From Symbiodinium sp. CCMP2592 (Eukaryota > Sar > Dinophyceae > Suessiales > Symbiodiniaceae): DNA of 64,000 bases. The notes under the pieces were generated by a model. It ran no database searches. It was not told the origin of the DNA and saw only the letters and a program-made list of their open reading frames with translations. The stretch is from assembly GCA_905221615.1 (NCBI GenBank), contig CAJNDT010000126.1, positions 238,012 through 302,011 on the forward strand. The letters run 5' to 3'. Both the position numbers and the translations under genes were made by a program. This document shows, in pieces, positions 1-10,690 of the stretch. Within the stretch, counting starts at the first letter, position 1; each line of letters opens with the position of its first letter.

Positions 1-2499
1 CATAGACACTACACCCCCAAAACCCAAACCGCAGTTTAAAGGGAATTGTCCCAGGCGTCCGCCCCTCCGGAGCCGGCGCAGCCTCCGCCGCAGGTGCGAC
101 ACTTAAGTCAAGGCTCTTATAAGGGCCATATGGGGATTCGGGGCTGCAAAGCATAGAGCGCCATCTAGATCTAGCATAGTGAAAGGTTAGTCGATTATGG
201 AAGGCCTCTGGGTACGGGTTAGGTCCTCAGAAGTGTTGCGGGCTTGCACGTGGGTGTAGCGCCGGGGGCTTGCGGCTTGGGTTCAGCGGTTTGGGGGACA
301 TCGTGCGGATTGTTAACCATAATACTAGCTGTGTTGAGCCCCTTATGATGTAAGGTGTTGTCCCTATACACCCTTGAAACTTAAAGCTCACAGCTCTAAT
401 AAAACTTTTTATCCAAGGGCCATGTGATGATTCGGGGCTACAGAGGTTCGAGCGCGTGGGGCTTGGGAATTTAGCAGTCAGGCGTAGGGGGTAGTATGGT
501 CGAGGGGTTGTGGTTTGCGTGTGGGTTGTTGATCACAATACTACCAACAGTGTTGAGCCTCTTATGAATAAGGTGTTTTCCCTATAGACTCTTTAATAGC
601 ATAGACCTCTTATAGAACTCGGTCAACCGAGTATAAGTTGAGGGCATGTTCCCCGGTCATAGGCTGATTGCGATTTCTGGGAAACTCCGAAATCGCCAAA
701 ACCCTACACCCCAAAACCCAAACCACGGTTTAACGGGAATTGTCCCAGGCGTCCGCCCCTCCGGAGCCGGCGCAGCCTCCGCCGCAGGTGCGACACTTAA
801 GTCAAGGCTCTTATAAGGGCCTTATGGGGTATCGGGGCTGCAAAGCATAGAGCGCCATCTATCTCTAGCATAGTGAAAGGTTAGTCGATTATGGAAGGCC
901 TCTGGGTACGGGTTAGGTCCTCAGAAGTGTTGCGGGCTTGCACGTGGGTGTAGCGCCGGGGGCTTGCGGCTTGGGTTCAGCGGTTTGGGGGACATCGTGC
1001 GGATTGTTAACCATAATACTAGCTGTGTTGAGCCCCTTATGATGTAAGGTGTTGTCCCTATACACCCTTGAAACTTAAAGCTCACAGCTCTAATAAAACT
1101 TTTTATCCAAGGGCCATGTGATGATTCGGGGCTACAGAGGTTCGAGCGCGTGGGGCTTGGGAATTTAGCAGTCAGGCGTAGGGGGTAGTATGGTCGAGGG
1201 GTTGTGGTTTGCGTGTGGGTTGTTGATCACAATACTACCAACAGTGTTGAGCCTCTTATGAATAAGGTGTTTTCCCTATAGACTCTTTAATAGCATAGAC
1301 CTCTTATAGAACTCGGTCAACCGAGTATAAGTTGAGGGCATGTTCCCCGGTCATAGGCTGATTGCGATTTCTGGGAAACTCCGAAATCGCCAAAACCCTA
1401 CACCCCAAAACCCAAACCACGGTTTAACGGGAATTGTCCCAGGCGTCCGCCCCTCCGGAGCCGGCGCAGCCTCCGCCGCAGGTGCGACACTTAAGTCAAG
1501 GCTCTTATAAGGGCCTTATGGGGTATCGGGGCTGCAAAGCATAGAGCGCCATCTATCTCTAGCATAGTGAAAGGTTAGTCGATTATGGAAGGCCTCTGGG
1601 TACGGGTTAGGTCCTCAGAAGTGTTGCGGGCTTGCACGTGGGTGTAGCGCCGGGGCCTTGAGGCTTGGGCTCAGCGGTTTGGGGGACTTCGTGCGGATTG
1701 TTAACCATAATACTAACTGTTTTGAGCCCCTTATGATGTAAGGTGTTGTCCCTGTACAAACTTAAAACTCAAAGCTCTCATAAAACTCTTTCATCCAAGG
1801 GCCGTGTGGTGTGTCGGGGGTAGGGAGTAGTATGGTCGAGGGGTCGTGGTTTGCGTGTGGATTGTTGATCACAATGCTAACAGTGTTGAGCCTCTTATGA
1901 ATAAGGTGTTTTCCCTTTACACCCTTCAATAGCACAGACCTCTTATAGGACTCCTTCATTACCGAATATAAGTTCAGGGCATGTTCTCTGGTTACCTGCT
2001 GATTGCGATTGCTGGGAAACTTCGAAATCGCCAAAACCCTAAATCCCAAAACCTGAACCGCGGTTTAACGGGAATTGTCGCAGGCGTCCGCCCCTCCGGA
2101 GCCGGCGCAGCCTCCGCCGCAGGTGCGACACTTAAGTCAAGGCTCTAAGGGCCTTATGGGGTATCGGGGCTACAATGGCTACAAAGCACGCAGTGCTATC
2201 TAGATTTGTCGTTGTCGTAGTGAAAGGTTGGTCGATAGCGGCGGCTTCTGCGCACGGGTCAGGTCTTCAGAAGTGTTGAGGGATTGCACATGGGGGTAGA
2301 GCCGGGGCTTGGGATCATAATACTAACAGTGTTGAGCCCTTTATGATAAAACTCTCATTCTCTTCAACACCGAAAGTGATTTGAGGGCATGCCCGCTGTC
2401 TGGGAAACCTCGAAATCGCCTACTCTAAACCTGCACCCTACACGCCCTACACCCCAACACACAAAATTTAAAACCGCGGTGTAAAGGGAGTTGTCCCAG
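1..2499. repeat. 694-bp tandem array with exon-bearing units
   Basis: The anchor GGGAATTGTC recurs at 41, 735 and 1429 with an exact 694-bp period, then (with last-base changes) at 2070 (641 bp) and 2486 (416 bp). The first two full units are nearly identical; the later ones carry deletions and substitutions. Each unit holds shorter internal repeats about 217 bp apart (GTTGAGCC..TTATGA..AAGGTGTT..CCCTATA), so the unit itself grew by duplication. Each unit also carries one 39-nt mini-exon. The array runs off the left edge, so its full copy number is unknown. Confidence 0.9.
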
Positions 2500-2557
2500 G
2501 CGTCCGCCCCTCCGGCTGATGTCTCGAATACGATCGTTCTTCGTGCATGGGAGAAAG
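55..2557 (+). CDS. Pro/Ala-rich protein with tandemly duplicated 39-nt exons (partial)
   Basis: Five candidate exons: 55-93, 749-787, 1443-1481, 2084-2122 and 2500-2557. The first four are identical 13-codon units reading ASAPPEPAQPPPQ, each preceded by CCCAG or CGCAG and followed by the donor GTGCGA. At 39 nt in phase 0 they can be multiplied without frameshift. The fifth starts with the same five residues (ASAPP), then continues into a unique sequence ending ..RAWEK with donor GTAGTT. The gene continues off the left edge. Function is unknown; the product would carry a Pro/Ala repeat linker. Strict conservation of the 39 nt while flanks drift supports selection, but expression is not shown. 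Confidence 0.6.
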
Positions 2558-2723
2558 GTAGTTGGATCGGTGGTTCCGGGTGTACATGGGCAATTTTGTA
2601 GGGCTTGGAGGTTCAGGGTACTTATATGCTAAGTGGTTATTGTGGGTGTGTGTGGGGAGCTAGAGAACCCTGGACCCTAAACAAAAAAACCCAAACGTAA
2701 ACTTCCTAAAGTGCGTGTCTCAG

Positions 2724-2777
2724 GCGGCACCAATCGCGGCTCAGTCTGCACCGAAGCCACCGAAAGCGGCAGCACAG
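2724..2777 (+). CDS. candidate Ala/Pro/Lys-rich exon
   Basis: An 18-codon segment (AAPIAAQSAPKPPKAAAQ) follows TGTCTCAG and is followed by a GC-type donor (GCGGTT). Its composition resembles the preceding mini-exons, so it may be the next exon of the same gene. A second open frame (GGTNRGSV...) fits the phase left by exon 2500-2557 better, so the frame is unsettled. The minus-strand open frame over 2706-2984 is taken as a shadow. Confidence 0.4.
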
Positions 2778-2992
2778 GCGGTTTGATGACGAATGATTGC
2801 TATAATTATACCATTCCGTCGACCTCCTTACTGCGATTACACTAGAAGATACCCAAAACCCCATGTTCATTATCAAGGCGAGCGTGCAGCGGTTTTGGGG
2901 TTTTGGGCTGCTGGGGTTGAGGACTTGGGGGTTAACCTGGGAGCTGATCCGGTTTAGGCGATAGAGGGGTCGGAATGTGCCCAACGGTTATG

Positions 2993-3044
2993 TATTTTAT
3001 ATATATATATGTGTATATATATACATATATATATATATATATAG
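2993..3044. repeat. TA/TG microsatellite
   Basis: Alternating TA with occasional TG and CA steps, directly abutting an inverted-repeat element (family F) at its right end. Confidence 0.85.
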
Positions 3045-3449
3045 GTAGCTGTCTGTCAAAATGTTGGTACCTTTTTAGGTCCCTATCATCATACGGCATC
3101 TAGTATTTAGGGTACCGGAAGAGGGACCATAATTTTGACCCACCACCCATACTTGCGCACTATAATGTGCCCCCCCAAATACCCTAGAATGTGCCTAATG
3201 GTTTGTGCATACTGCGGCGATGTATTTGTACACTATGATTAGAACGTACCCCAAAACCTTATTCTAACGATTAACTATTAAGGAGCCTACATGAGCCCAT
3301 CCGAACAGATCCAATCTAACCTTAAACCTCAAACCCCGAAATCCTAGACCCTCAGTCCGGGTTCCTAACAAACTCCAGCATTTCGCAGAATTCCGGCTTC
3401 AGCCAGCTGCCCTAGCAGACCTCGAAAGCCATCCTGCGATCTACCTATT

Positions 3450-3546
3450 GGGTGGTTGTCAAAATTATGGTCCTCGTTTGGGTTCCTATTATAGTACGGC
3501 ACCTATTATTTAGGGTACAAAAAGGGACCCTAATTTTGACAACTAG
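3450..3546. mobile_element. inverted-repeat element family F (TGTCAAAATTA..)
   Basis: About 95 bp. The termini GGTGGTTGTCAAAATTA and TAATTTTGACAAC are inverted repeats, with an inner palindrome TACGGCACCTA..TATTTAGGGTAC. Other copies: about 3043-3152, 3943-4053, 14693-14805 (diverged termini), 25267-25373, 33809-33913 and a partial one at 44999-45089. It has no coding capacity and resembles a MITE or introner. Confidence 0.85.
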
Positions 3547-3794
3547 CCCTAGACTACTGGAGGATCATGGGACTCGGTAACTTAGAGGGCCCCATAAGAT
3601 TCTGGGGTTTAGAATTCTGCTTCAAAGATCGTGGGACCTGGCAAGTAATGGTACGAATGATACAGTAGCCGAGCTGGGACTATAGGCAAGTATACATAAA
3701 CGTGCAGAGCCGTAATCACCAAGTCCCATGACCCTCGAGGTATCTGAAATCTAACCCGCTAATCTCCAAACTGAACGGCGACAATCCGAAATCT

Positions 3795-3881
3795 TCCCTA
3801 AACCCTAAACCCTAAACCCTAAACCTTAAACCCTAAACCCTAAACCCTAAACCTTAAACCCTAAACCCTAAACCCTAAACC
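3795..3881. repeat. interstitial telomeric array (CCCTAAA)n
   Basis: About 12 head-to-tail copies of CCCTAAA with a few CCTTAAA variants, on the top strand. It is one of the longest exact runs of the motif that is scattered in degenerate form throughout the window. Confidence 0.9.
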
Positions 3882-4204
3882 GAAAATCTCCAACCCTAAG
3901 CCTACAAACCTTCAGTCAGCGGCCCATGGGCCCATACATCCAAATGGGTGCTTTGTTAAAATCCGGGGGCCCCCTTTTTAGATACCCTAAATATTAGGTG
4001 CCGTATTATAATAGGGACCCACAAAGGGACCATAATTTTGACAACTACCCAAATCCTCAAGTCCTTAGACCCGAAGCCGTAAACGCCAGACCTAGCCTTA
4101 AAACTTAAATTTGGCGTAAGCGTTAAACCCTAGGCCCTAAACTGCCCTAAACCCAAAAAAACTGCCCTAAACCCTAAATCCCTAAAATCCCCAACCCTGG
4201 GCAG

Positions 4205-4300
4205 CGAAGGCGCCTGCTTCCAAACTCGTGAAGTCCGGGATCCCGGCGAAGACGAGTGGAAGAGCAGGGCAAAGGGCAAAAACTTGAAGAAATTCCTATG
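4205..4300 (+). CDS. coding-like island, frame uncertain
   Basis: It follows CTGGGCAG. Two frames are open. One reads EGACFQTREV..KKFL and stops at 4298; the other reads AKAPASKLVKSG. Base composition is unlike the surrounding telomeric DNA. It may be an exon of the gene that starts at the left edge, but the reading phase cannot be fixed by eye. Confidence 0.35.
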
Positions 4301-4573
4301 AAAGATGCAAAAAAAATATGGTGAAAGTTTTGGGCAGTTTAGGGCTTCGAGATGCTACTTTGGTCTTGCAGCGGGCTTAGTAAGGGAAGTCCCTTGTTAT
4401 TGCAGTGTGTGGGCTTTAGGGCAGTGTAGGGTTTATTGCGCTTTTTGTCGTGGGCTTCATAGGGGATGTACCTCCTAAGCCCTAAACCCCTCAATCCCTT
4501 TTCTCGTTGCAGGGCTGGTATTGGGTGATGTAGGGGTTTTGTGCGGCCTGTGGGTGTAAGCTTCAGATTTCAG

Positions 4574-4622
4574 CATGTGCGGCTCAGCCTGGCGAGTTTA
4601 AGCATGGTTCGACGGGCTCAAG
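4574..4622 (+). CDS. candidate exon
   Basis: Bounded by ATTTCAG and the donor GTAGCC. One frame reads CAAQPGEFKHGSTGS. Short, with no recognised domain. It lies between the coding islands at 4205 and 4791 on the same strand. Confidence 0.4.
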
Positions 4623-4790
4623 GTAGCCAGCTCCAGCCCAGCCATCGCCGGACCCTATACCTTAAGACCCTAAACTCCTAAAACTTAGGCAAAAAGCTCC
4701 TTCGCAAGGCTGCTTGGCCCTCAGCTCAATGCCCGACACCCTTCATCAAAGCCGATGTAAAGCGGGTCCCTGATACCCGCATCACTACAG

Positions 4791-4913
4791 TGCAAGAGCG
4801 AGCGGAACGATCAAGATGCAAGCTGCGCTCATGAGGCCGAGTATGCGTCGGAGGTTCCCGTCAGTGCTTCAGGGGCGAGCCGGCGCGGGCGCAAGCGGAG
4901 ACTTCCCACTTAG
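4791..4913 (+). CDS. candidate terminal exon with basic C-terminus
   Basis: It opens after ATCACTACAG and reads 40 codons to TAG at 4911, beginning CKSERNDQDAS and ending in a strongly basic tail (RRGRKRRLPT) that could act as a nuclear localisation signal. Past the stop, another frame (ETSHLVQAK..HDL, stop at about 5036) looks equally protein-like. Adding one G to the run at 4871-4874 would join the two, so either the gene ends at 4913 or there is a frameshift or base-call error. The 103-codon open frame from 4816 is a third, less protein-like reading. Confidence 0.5.
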   Translation, partial: CKSERNDQDASCAHEAEYASEVPVSASGASRRGRKRRLPT

Positions 4914-5737
4914 TGCAAGCCAAAGCAGCATCCAAACAGATGAACGGAAGTGGCGGCGAGGTCGCTACCCCAACCCCAGATGGAATCGACCGCTGCCCGG
5001 GCGAGGCGACAAGAATGCAGCAGTCACTCCACGATTTATAGGGTTTAGGGTTGCAGCCACCAGGATGCTTCTTACTTCGAGCAGAAGCTGTCGCACTATC
5101 ACTGTCATATGGCCAATGTGCGCATGAGGCAGGGGAGGACGTTCTTAGTAGGGAATGGGGGAATGGTATGGGACTACTATACTAAGCACCAGGGGGAGGA
5201 AGAGAAAGGTGGTCGAGCTCGGAGAACAAGCAACCCATTGATACTGTCGGTTTCGCGATGTACTTGAAATTTGTCGTGTCTTCTGACGCTTGAGCTCAAA
5301 ACCCCGAAACCCAGCAGCCCCTTTCTCAACTTTGTCCGTCAGCCTGCAGAGAAAATGGCGGCCTGGGCCAATTGCAACCTGGTCAAACTAAGGTATACAC
5401 CCTAAACCCTACTTAAAGTTCAAATTTAGGGTCTAGGGATTAGGGCTTCAACCATAAAAACCCTAAACCCCTAATGAAGGATCAGGGCTTCAGCCCTAAA
5501 CCCTACACCCCTAATTAAGGATTAGGGCTCAAAACCTAAAAACCCTAAACCCTTACTTAAGGATCCCTAACCACCTAGCTCAAATCCCTGAACCCTAAAC
5601 CCTGGGCTGAGCCCTCAAAAAAAAAACCCTGGTCTGATGATGCAGGCTTCTGTCTTGACCCTTTTTAGGGTTTAGGGTTTTGGGTTTTGGGTTTTGGGTT
5701 TTAGGGTTTAGGGTTTTGGGTTTAGGGTTTAGGGCAG

Positions 5738-5813
5738 AAGTGATCGCGAGGTGGGAGGAGAAGCTCAGCGACACGAAGGAGCGGTTCTACCTGGAGGCTC
5801 TCGGAGGGCTCAG
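5738..5813 (+). CDS. exon, charged helical segment
   Basis: Starts after TTTAGGGCAG with two leading bases, then VIARWEEKLSDTKERFYLEA.., and ends at CTCAG before the donor GTGCTT. The composition is strongly helical and charged, in contrast to the telomeric flanks. No family recognised. The downstream intron holds family P and D repeats. Confidence 0.65.
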
Positions 5814-5907
5814 GTGCTTAGTATCGGGGCCTCAATGGTTGGAATGGGGTTCCTTTAAAAGGCGGCTATACGGGCTACTATAAGGAATCTCTATAAGGGT
5901 GCTATAA

Positions 5908-6010
5908 TATAGAGGCCTTAATAGTTACCTATACTGCTTTGGGGGGTTCCTTACTATAGTTATCGTATGATGGGCCCCAGAACCCTATTCTAATTATTAA
6001 GGCTTATATG
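5908..6010. mobile_element. inverted-repeat element family D (AGGGGCCTTAATAATTACC..)
   Basis: Most abundant family. Left end like AGGGGCCTTAATAATTACC, inner TATTTTGGGGGTTCCTTATT, right end CCCTATTCTAATTATTAAGGCCCCTATAT. Further copies near 9140, 13309, 19877, 28268, 28543, 29405, 30968, 43212, 44020, 46300, 47515, 48600, 52157, 52614, 55251 (reversed) and 55430-55580 (two copies). Several lie exactly between phase-compatible exons. Confidence 0.85.
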
Positions 6011-6947
6011 TGTTATAATGAACAGTACGGTTGGATGTATGATAGTTCCTAGGGCTTTTCGGTTTAGGGCTTGCGGTTTCGGTATTATAGAGCCTAGAGC
6101 TAGGAATATAAGGGCTTGGTGAAAGTCAGGTCTGACTGAACGAGGTCTCGAAGCGAGGCAGGTGCTCAAGCTGCCCCTATAGACCCCTGTTAAAGGATCC
6201 CTTTAAAGGAACCCTATTTTAATTGTTCAGGCCCCTATATCAGGGTGATCCCTACCCCTGGTCCTCCAAAGCGCTAAGCCGAGGAAGATTGGAGACTTGT
6301 AGATAGACTAGCGTCGATTAGTCAGCGGTATGTGGCGGTGCATTATACAGCCTTAGTAAATAGAGTTGGGCGAAAGCCCTCCAAATCAGCTATGGTATAC
6401 TAGGCTTACTACAAGTAGTATTTGGAACAGGGTTTTGGGGTATGCTCGAGTATGATTACACCAGCGGCTTTAAGAGGGTAGTGTTTCTCAGTATTCCAGC
6501 CTCCAGCGTAGCTAGCACCATGTACACTGCATGCCTCGCTCGCTGTGTCTCTGGGCCGCGGAAGGCAAGCATTCCTTTTGAGGGTTCCTCTATACGCTCC
6601 GCCTTGCCATCATGCTTGGGTCTACTGCACTTCAATTGCAACTGGGTCTGGCTGGTTCCTAGGTCGTACAAATGCTTGATTTGTATCTGAACCTTCGTAC
6701 ATCCCCAAACCCTGCACCTTCAATCTCAAACTAGGTGTCGGCTTGGGATGAGTTTTAATTTCCCCTGTTTGTTTACCGTACAGCCCCAATTACAGATAGG
6801 TTTGGGGACTGTTGACATCGACACAGAGTTCAATCTCAAAAGCCCTAAAGCCCTAAACCCTAAACCCAATCTCAGGGTAATTGTGATGGTTTTCGGGGTC
6901 GGGTCTAAAGGCTCCCTCAACTTCTAGGGTTTCGGACCCTCTTGCAG

Positions 6948-7018
6948 ACGGAAAAGGGCCCAGTAAAAAAAGAAAACCAATCTCACAGCAACGAGCCAGA
7001 AATGTCCGGCACGGGAAG
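6948..7018 (+). CDS. candidate exon, Ser/Lys-rich
   Basis: Follows CTCTTGCAG and ends before the donor GTCGCG; reads TEKGPVKKENQSHSNEPEM.. . The frame stays open beyond the donor (SRRDARSGSF..), so the right boundary is uncertain. No domain recognised. Confidence 0.5.
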
Positions 7019-7342
7019 GTCGCGACGGGACGCACGCAGTGGGAGCTTCCTCTGGATGGCGGCTTTGCTCAAAAGTTTGGCAGTATACCAGGACACCCCT
7101 TCAATAAAGCCCTTATGGTCCCTATCAGTGGGTATTTGGGGTATACTAGAGGGTAGGGTAATATTTTGGGTTTAGGGTTTAAGGTTTAGGGTTTGGGCTT
7201 AATATAGCCATAATATTTCAGGGGTTTCTTCTCATAATCAGAGCAGAACAAGCCCCAAAACACGTTGTAATTCTTAATGCACGCCATATTAAGTTTTAGG
7301 GTTTAAGGCTTCGGCTCGAAAGTCCGTCGGGGGCAAGGGTTG

Positions 7343-7455
7343 CCTAGGATGCCCAGTAGTACCCTTATTCCTTTTTTGTAGTCCTAGGTTCCTTATAAAG
7401 TTACCCAATACCAAAAAGAGAGGCCTTTATATTCTTAGGTTACTGGGTATCCTAG
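7343..7455. mobile_element. inverted-repeat element family M (CTAGG..CCCAGTAGTACCC)
   Basis: Termini CCTAGGATGCCCAGTA and TACTGGGTATCCTAG are inverted. Inner ACCCTTATTCC / TTCCTTATAAAGTTACCC. Other copies at about 20392-20502, 29675-29768 (an entire intron of the BTB gene), 38150-38275, and a partial one at 38660-38720. Confidence 0.8.
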
Positions 7456-8027
7456 TTGCTGCTTTACTGGATACGGCTATGGGGCTATTGCGAGGTTGGC
7501 TGTTGCTGTCATCAGTCAGTTTTGTTCTTCGATTCCTGAGCCTTTTGTAATGCATGTAGCCCCACTAAATCCGAAAACATCTAAACCGCCCCTTTTTCTA
7601 TAATACTATCCAAATTAGACCTTGAACCCCATAAACTCCAAACCCCTAAACCCTCTGAGCCCTATCCAGGCTATAAGCCCCAAGCTCCTCAAATTAAGCC
7701 CCGAACTCGGAGCTCCTAAACCCCAAGCTCCAAGCTCCAACTCTACTACAAGGGACTTGCATAAATCATAGCGCAAGAATGATCATATACCATCAAAACC
7801 CTATTCTACTTCAAGGGACTTACATAAGTCATAGCATAAGAATGATCATATACCGCAAAAACCCTATTCTACTTGGTAATCCTAAACCCTAATTTCTAAA
7901 CCCTAAACCCTAAAACCCTAAACCCCTCACCCACAACCCTAAACCCTAAATTCTAAACCAAAACCCACAACCCTAAACCCTAAACCCCTAAACCCTAAAT
8001 TCTTCACCCACTTTAGTCGAGTTTGAG

Positions 8028-8066
8028 GCTGGGTGGAGCTGGTAGACGACGATGGCAACGGCCTCG
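8028..8066 (+). CDS. candidate exon, first half of a WW domain or EF-hand loop
   Basis: After GTTTGAG, two leading bases, then WVELVDDDGNGL and the donor GTTGGT. The string W-x-E-L-x-D-D-D-G-N matches the first strand and turn of WW domains and also an EF-hand loop. The second half of a WW domain occurs at 9895-9967. Whether the two are spliced together is inference. Confidence 0.4.
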
Positions 8067-8089
8067 GTTGGTTCCCTAAATACAGGGGC

Positions 8090-8740
8090 CCTTACTACTT
8101 AGAATCGTCGGGTGTTTTGGTGGGTTCCTTTAAAAAGTTCCTTTTACTTTATGTTCCGGGGCCCTTACTACTTAGAATCAGGTTTTTGGGGGGTTCCGTT
8201 CCCTAAATTCAGGGGCCCTTACTCATTGGAATCGGGTTTTTTTTGGGGGGTGTCCTTTAAGAGTTCCTAGTTCCGTTAATTTTATGGTATGATACAAATG
8301 AGGAATTAGAGTCGGGTTTTTTGGTGGGTTCCTTTAAAAGTTCCTAGTTCCTTTAATTTTATGGTATGGTACAATGAGGAATTAGAATCGGATTGTTGGT
8401 GGTGTCCTAAAAAAGTTCCTAGTTCCTTTAATTTTATGGTATGGTACAAATGAGGAATTAGATTCGGGTTGTTGAGGGGGTTCCTTTAAGAGTTCCTAGT
8501 TCCTTTAATTGTATGGTATGGTACAATGAGGAATGAGAATCGGGTGGTTGGGGGTTCCTTTAAAAGTTCCTAGCTCCTTTACTTTTATGGTATGGTACAA
8601 TGAGGAATTAGAATCTGGTTTTTGGGGTGTTCCTTTAGAAGTTTTCCTTTAATTTTATGGTATGGTACAAACAAGGAATTAGAATCGGGGTTTTTGGAGT
8701 TCCTTCAAAAGTTTCCCTGTATTTTAATGGTATGGTACAT
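8090..8740. repeat. about 75-bp tandem minisatellite
   Basis: Eight or so degenerate copies of a unit that contains TTCCTTTAAAAGTTCCTAG, TTTTATGGTATGGTACAA and GAGGAATTAGAATCGG. Spacing is about 73-77 bp. The unit resembles family P/D intronic elements, suggesting a former element was amplified in place. Confidence 0.85.
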
Positions 8741-8870
8741 TCATAATAATGAACCCTGGGTTCGGGGTTTAGGGTTATCAGGCGTTGGGTTGGGGCTTTA
8801 CGGTGGTCATATTGAGTATTTTACCTAGACCCTCATCATCCTCAGACCCTCATCATCCTCAGCCTCACTA

Positions 8871-8971
8871 CGGTTGATAATAGAAATCCTGCATTACCCA
8901 TAATAAGGAATATACCATAATTCCCATAGTTTAGGGTCCTTAAGGTAATGCAGGATTTATATCATCAACAG
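8871..8971. mobile_element. inverted-repeat element family B (GTTGATGATATAAATCC..)
   Basis: About 100 bp. Termini GTTGATGATATAAATCCTGC and GCAGGATTTATATCATCAAC are inverted; core AAGGACCCGAAACTATGGGA. Other copies: 33341-33580 (with nested insertion), 40183-40286, 44781-44885 (an exact intron), 51883-51983, 55004-55104. All six share the core. Confidence 0.9.
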
Positions 8972-9260
8972 TATCAACCTTAAGGTTTAGGGTTCTGGGT
9001 TTAGGGGCCATCATCCGCAGCCTCACCATAGCCTTAAGTCTTTAGCCCTTATCATTTTGGGGTTTAGGGGCTAGGGTCCATCATCACCATACGACTAACC
9101 TTAAGAGCTCTGCTAAGCCCCCGTCATTCTGGGGTTTGGCGTAATGTAGAGGCTCAAATACTTAGAAACCAATACTATGTATTTTGGTGGCGCCCTACTA
9201 TGATTCTTGTATACAATACTCAACCCTACTCTAATCATTGAGGCCCCTATATCAGGGACC

Positions 9261-9292
9261 ACTATCACCATCATCATCATCATCACCATCAT
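9261..9292. repeat. CAT trinucleotide repeat
   Basis: Run of CAT/CAC trinucleotides just left of the candidate exon at 9301. A short related CATCATCCTCA run lies at 8830-8860. Confidence 0.8.
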
Positions 9293-9300
9293 CCTCCCGA

Positions 9301-9356
9301 GAGCTTGAGCTTCGGTTTGGGAGCTCCGATCTACCTGCATCCGCATACTTGGGCCT
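9301..9356 (+). CDS. candidate exon
   Basis: Reads ESLSFGLGAPIYLHPHTWA and ends at the good donor GTAAGG. The left boundary (CTCCCGAG or GCTTGAG) is ambiguous. No domain recognised. Confidence 0.4.
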
Positions 9357-9357
9357 G

Positions 9358-9530
9358 TAAGGGTTTAGGGTTTAGGGTCCAGGATTTAGAGTTTAGGGCA
9401 AGAAAAAGGTTTAGGGTTTACGGTCCAGGGTTTAGGGTTTAGGGTAAGGGTTTAGGGTAAGTTACGGTCCAGGGTTTTGGGTTTAGGGTAAGGGTTTAGG
9501 GTCCTGGGTTTAGGGTAAGGGATTAGGATG
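9358..9530. repeat. TTTAGGG-rich tract
   Basis: Repeated GGGTTTAGGG with inserted GTCCAGG and GTAA spacers; a degenerate telomeric tract in G-rich orientation. Confidence 0.85.
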
Positions 9531-9894
9531 TTTGCCCACCCTGGCAAGCCTGACCTTGTCTCGCCAAGCTGCAACAGGACATCGTCAGCTGCGGTCTTAA
9601 AAATCCTACACCTTGCATCCTCAAGCCCTACACCCGAATCTAACCGTCAAACCTCAACGACCCTACACCCTGCAGCACCAAACTTTCATGAACCCTTCGT
9701 TTCCGGAGACGTTTGTTGCCACGCATGAGAGCTCATGAATTCAACGGGAGGAAGTTGCTGAGCCTGAGGGAGTCTTACTTGTCTTCCTTCATTGGCCCGA
9801 TGCACTTGTGTTGAGAGGTTCGTTCCTCAAAATCACGGTATGTTGAACATATGTCAGTGAAAAGTTAACACAACCATGAAAGTGCGGATCACAG

Positions 9895-9967
9895 AGAGAC
9901 AGTACTGGCAGCAGGTGAGAAGTACTATTGGGATCCGCTTCGCGACCACACCCAGTGGGACCCACCG
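9895..9967 (+). CDS. exon encoding the second half of a WW domain
   Basis: After CGGATCACAG the frame reads ETVLAAGEKYYWDPLRDHTQ then WDPP and is cut exactly at the donor GTATGA (9968). The YYW..D..T.WDPP pattern is the second and third strands of a WW domain, a proline-motif binding module. The longer open frame over 9876-10082 is in another register and lacks this match. The first WW half may be the exon at 8028-8066 or another upstream exon. Confidence 0.6.
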
Positions 9968-10646
9968 GTATGAGCGCAGCGGCGGCAAAAGGAGCAGCAG
10001 AGTTGCTCTACGTATTAGGGCTTTTAGGGATGCACCTGTAAGGGTTGAACGCCTGCCCGAGACCCGAAACCCCAAAACATAAATCCGCAACCCCACCCCC
10101 AACCTAGAGCAAGCATTAATTATCCGAATTGCCTTTGCAGGCAGACGAAAAGCGCTCGCATAAAGCAAGAAGCCAAAAAAGAAGCTCCGGACAAATAAGG
10201 GACATTGAATCCCCATGTAAGAGAATCCTTACATAAGGACCCCTGGGGAAGGAAAGTTTCGGTTCCCGAGAAATCCTCGAAGTCCCCTCAGGCTCGCCCC
10301 TGAACACCCATTTTCTGGGCTCTTGTTAAGGGATTTAACTTAAGTTGCCCTTTCAGAGAAGCGCAGAGCCATTGGCAAAGACGATCTCGTTTCATCTCAC
10401 ACCTACACTTTTTCAGGACATACATAATTACAAAGAAGTCGTAATAAAGAATCCTGAAACTGTAGGTTCCTGAGGGTCCAGGTAGGTCTTGGGATGTAGT
10501 CGGTTCAGGATCGTGATTTACCAGCATGGCAAAAACCGCTCCTGGGATTGAGTCTGCCTTTTCGGCCCCAGGGTTTGTGCCGGTTTATGGGTTTACGGTT
10601 TAGGGTGAGGGATTTGGGTTCAGGGTGCTGAGAAGCTGACTTTCAG

Positions 10647-10690
10647 ATCTGCGGCTGGAGAAAAGCCGATGTATGCAGGGGGCCGGAAGA
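10647..10690 (+). CDS. candidate short exon
   Basis: Follows CTGACTTTCAG and ends before GTTTGT. Open in two frames (SAAGEKPMYAGGRK or ICGWRKADVCRG), so the frame is not settled. No domain. Confidence 0.35.

Noticed and set aside
3795-3881. Possible true chromosome end or telomere
   Set aside because: Short interstitial array with genes and unique DNA on both sides; similar runs occur throughout.
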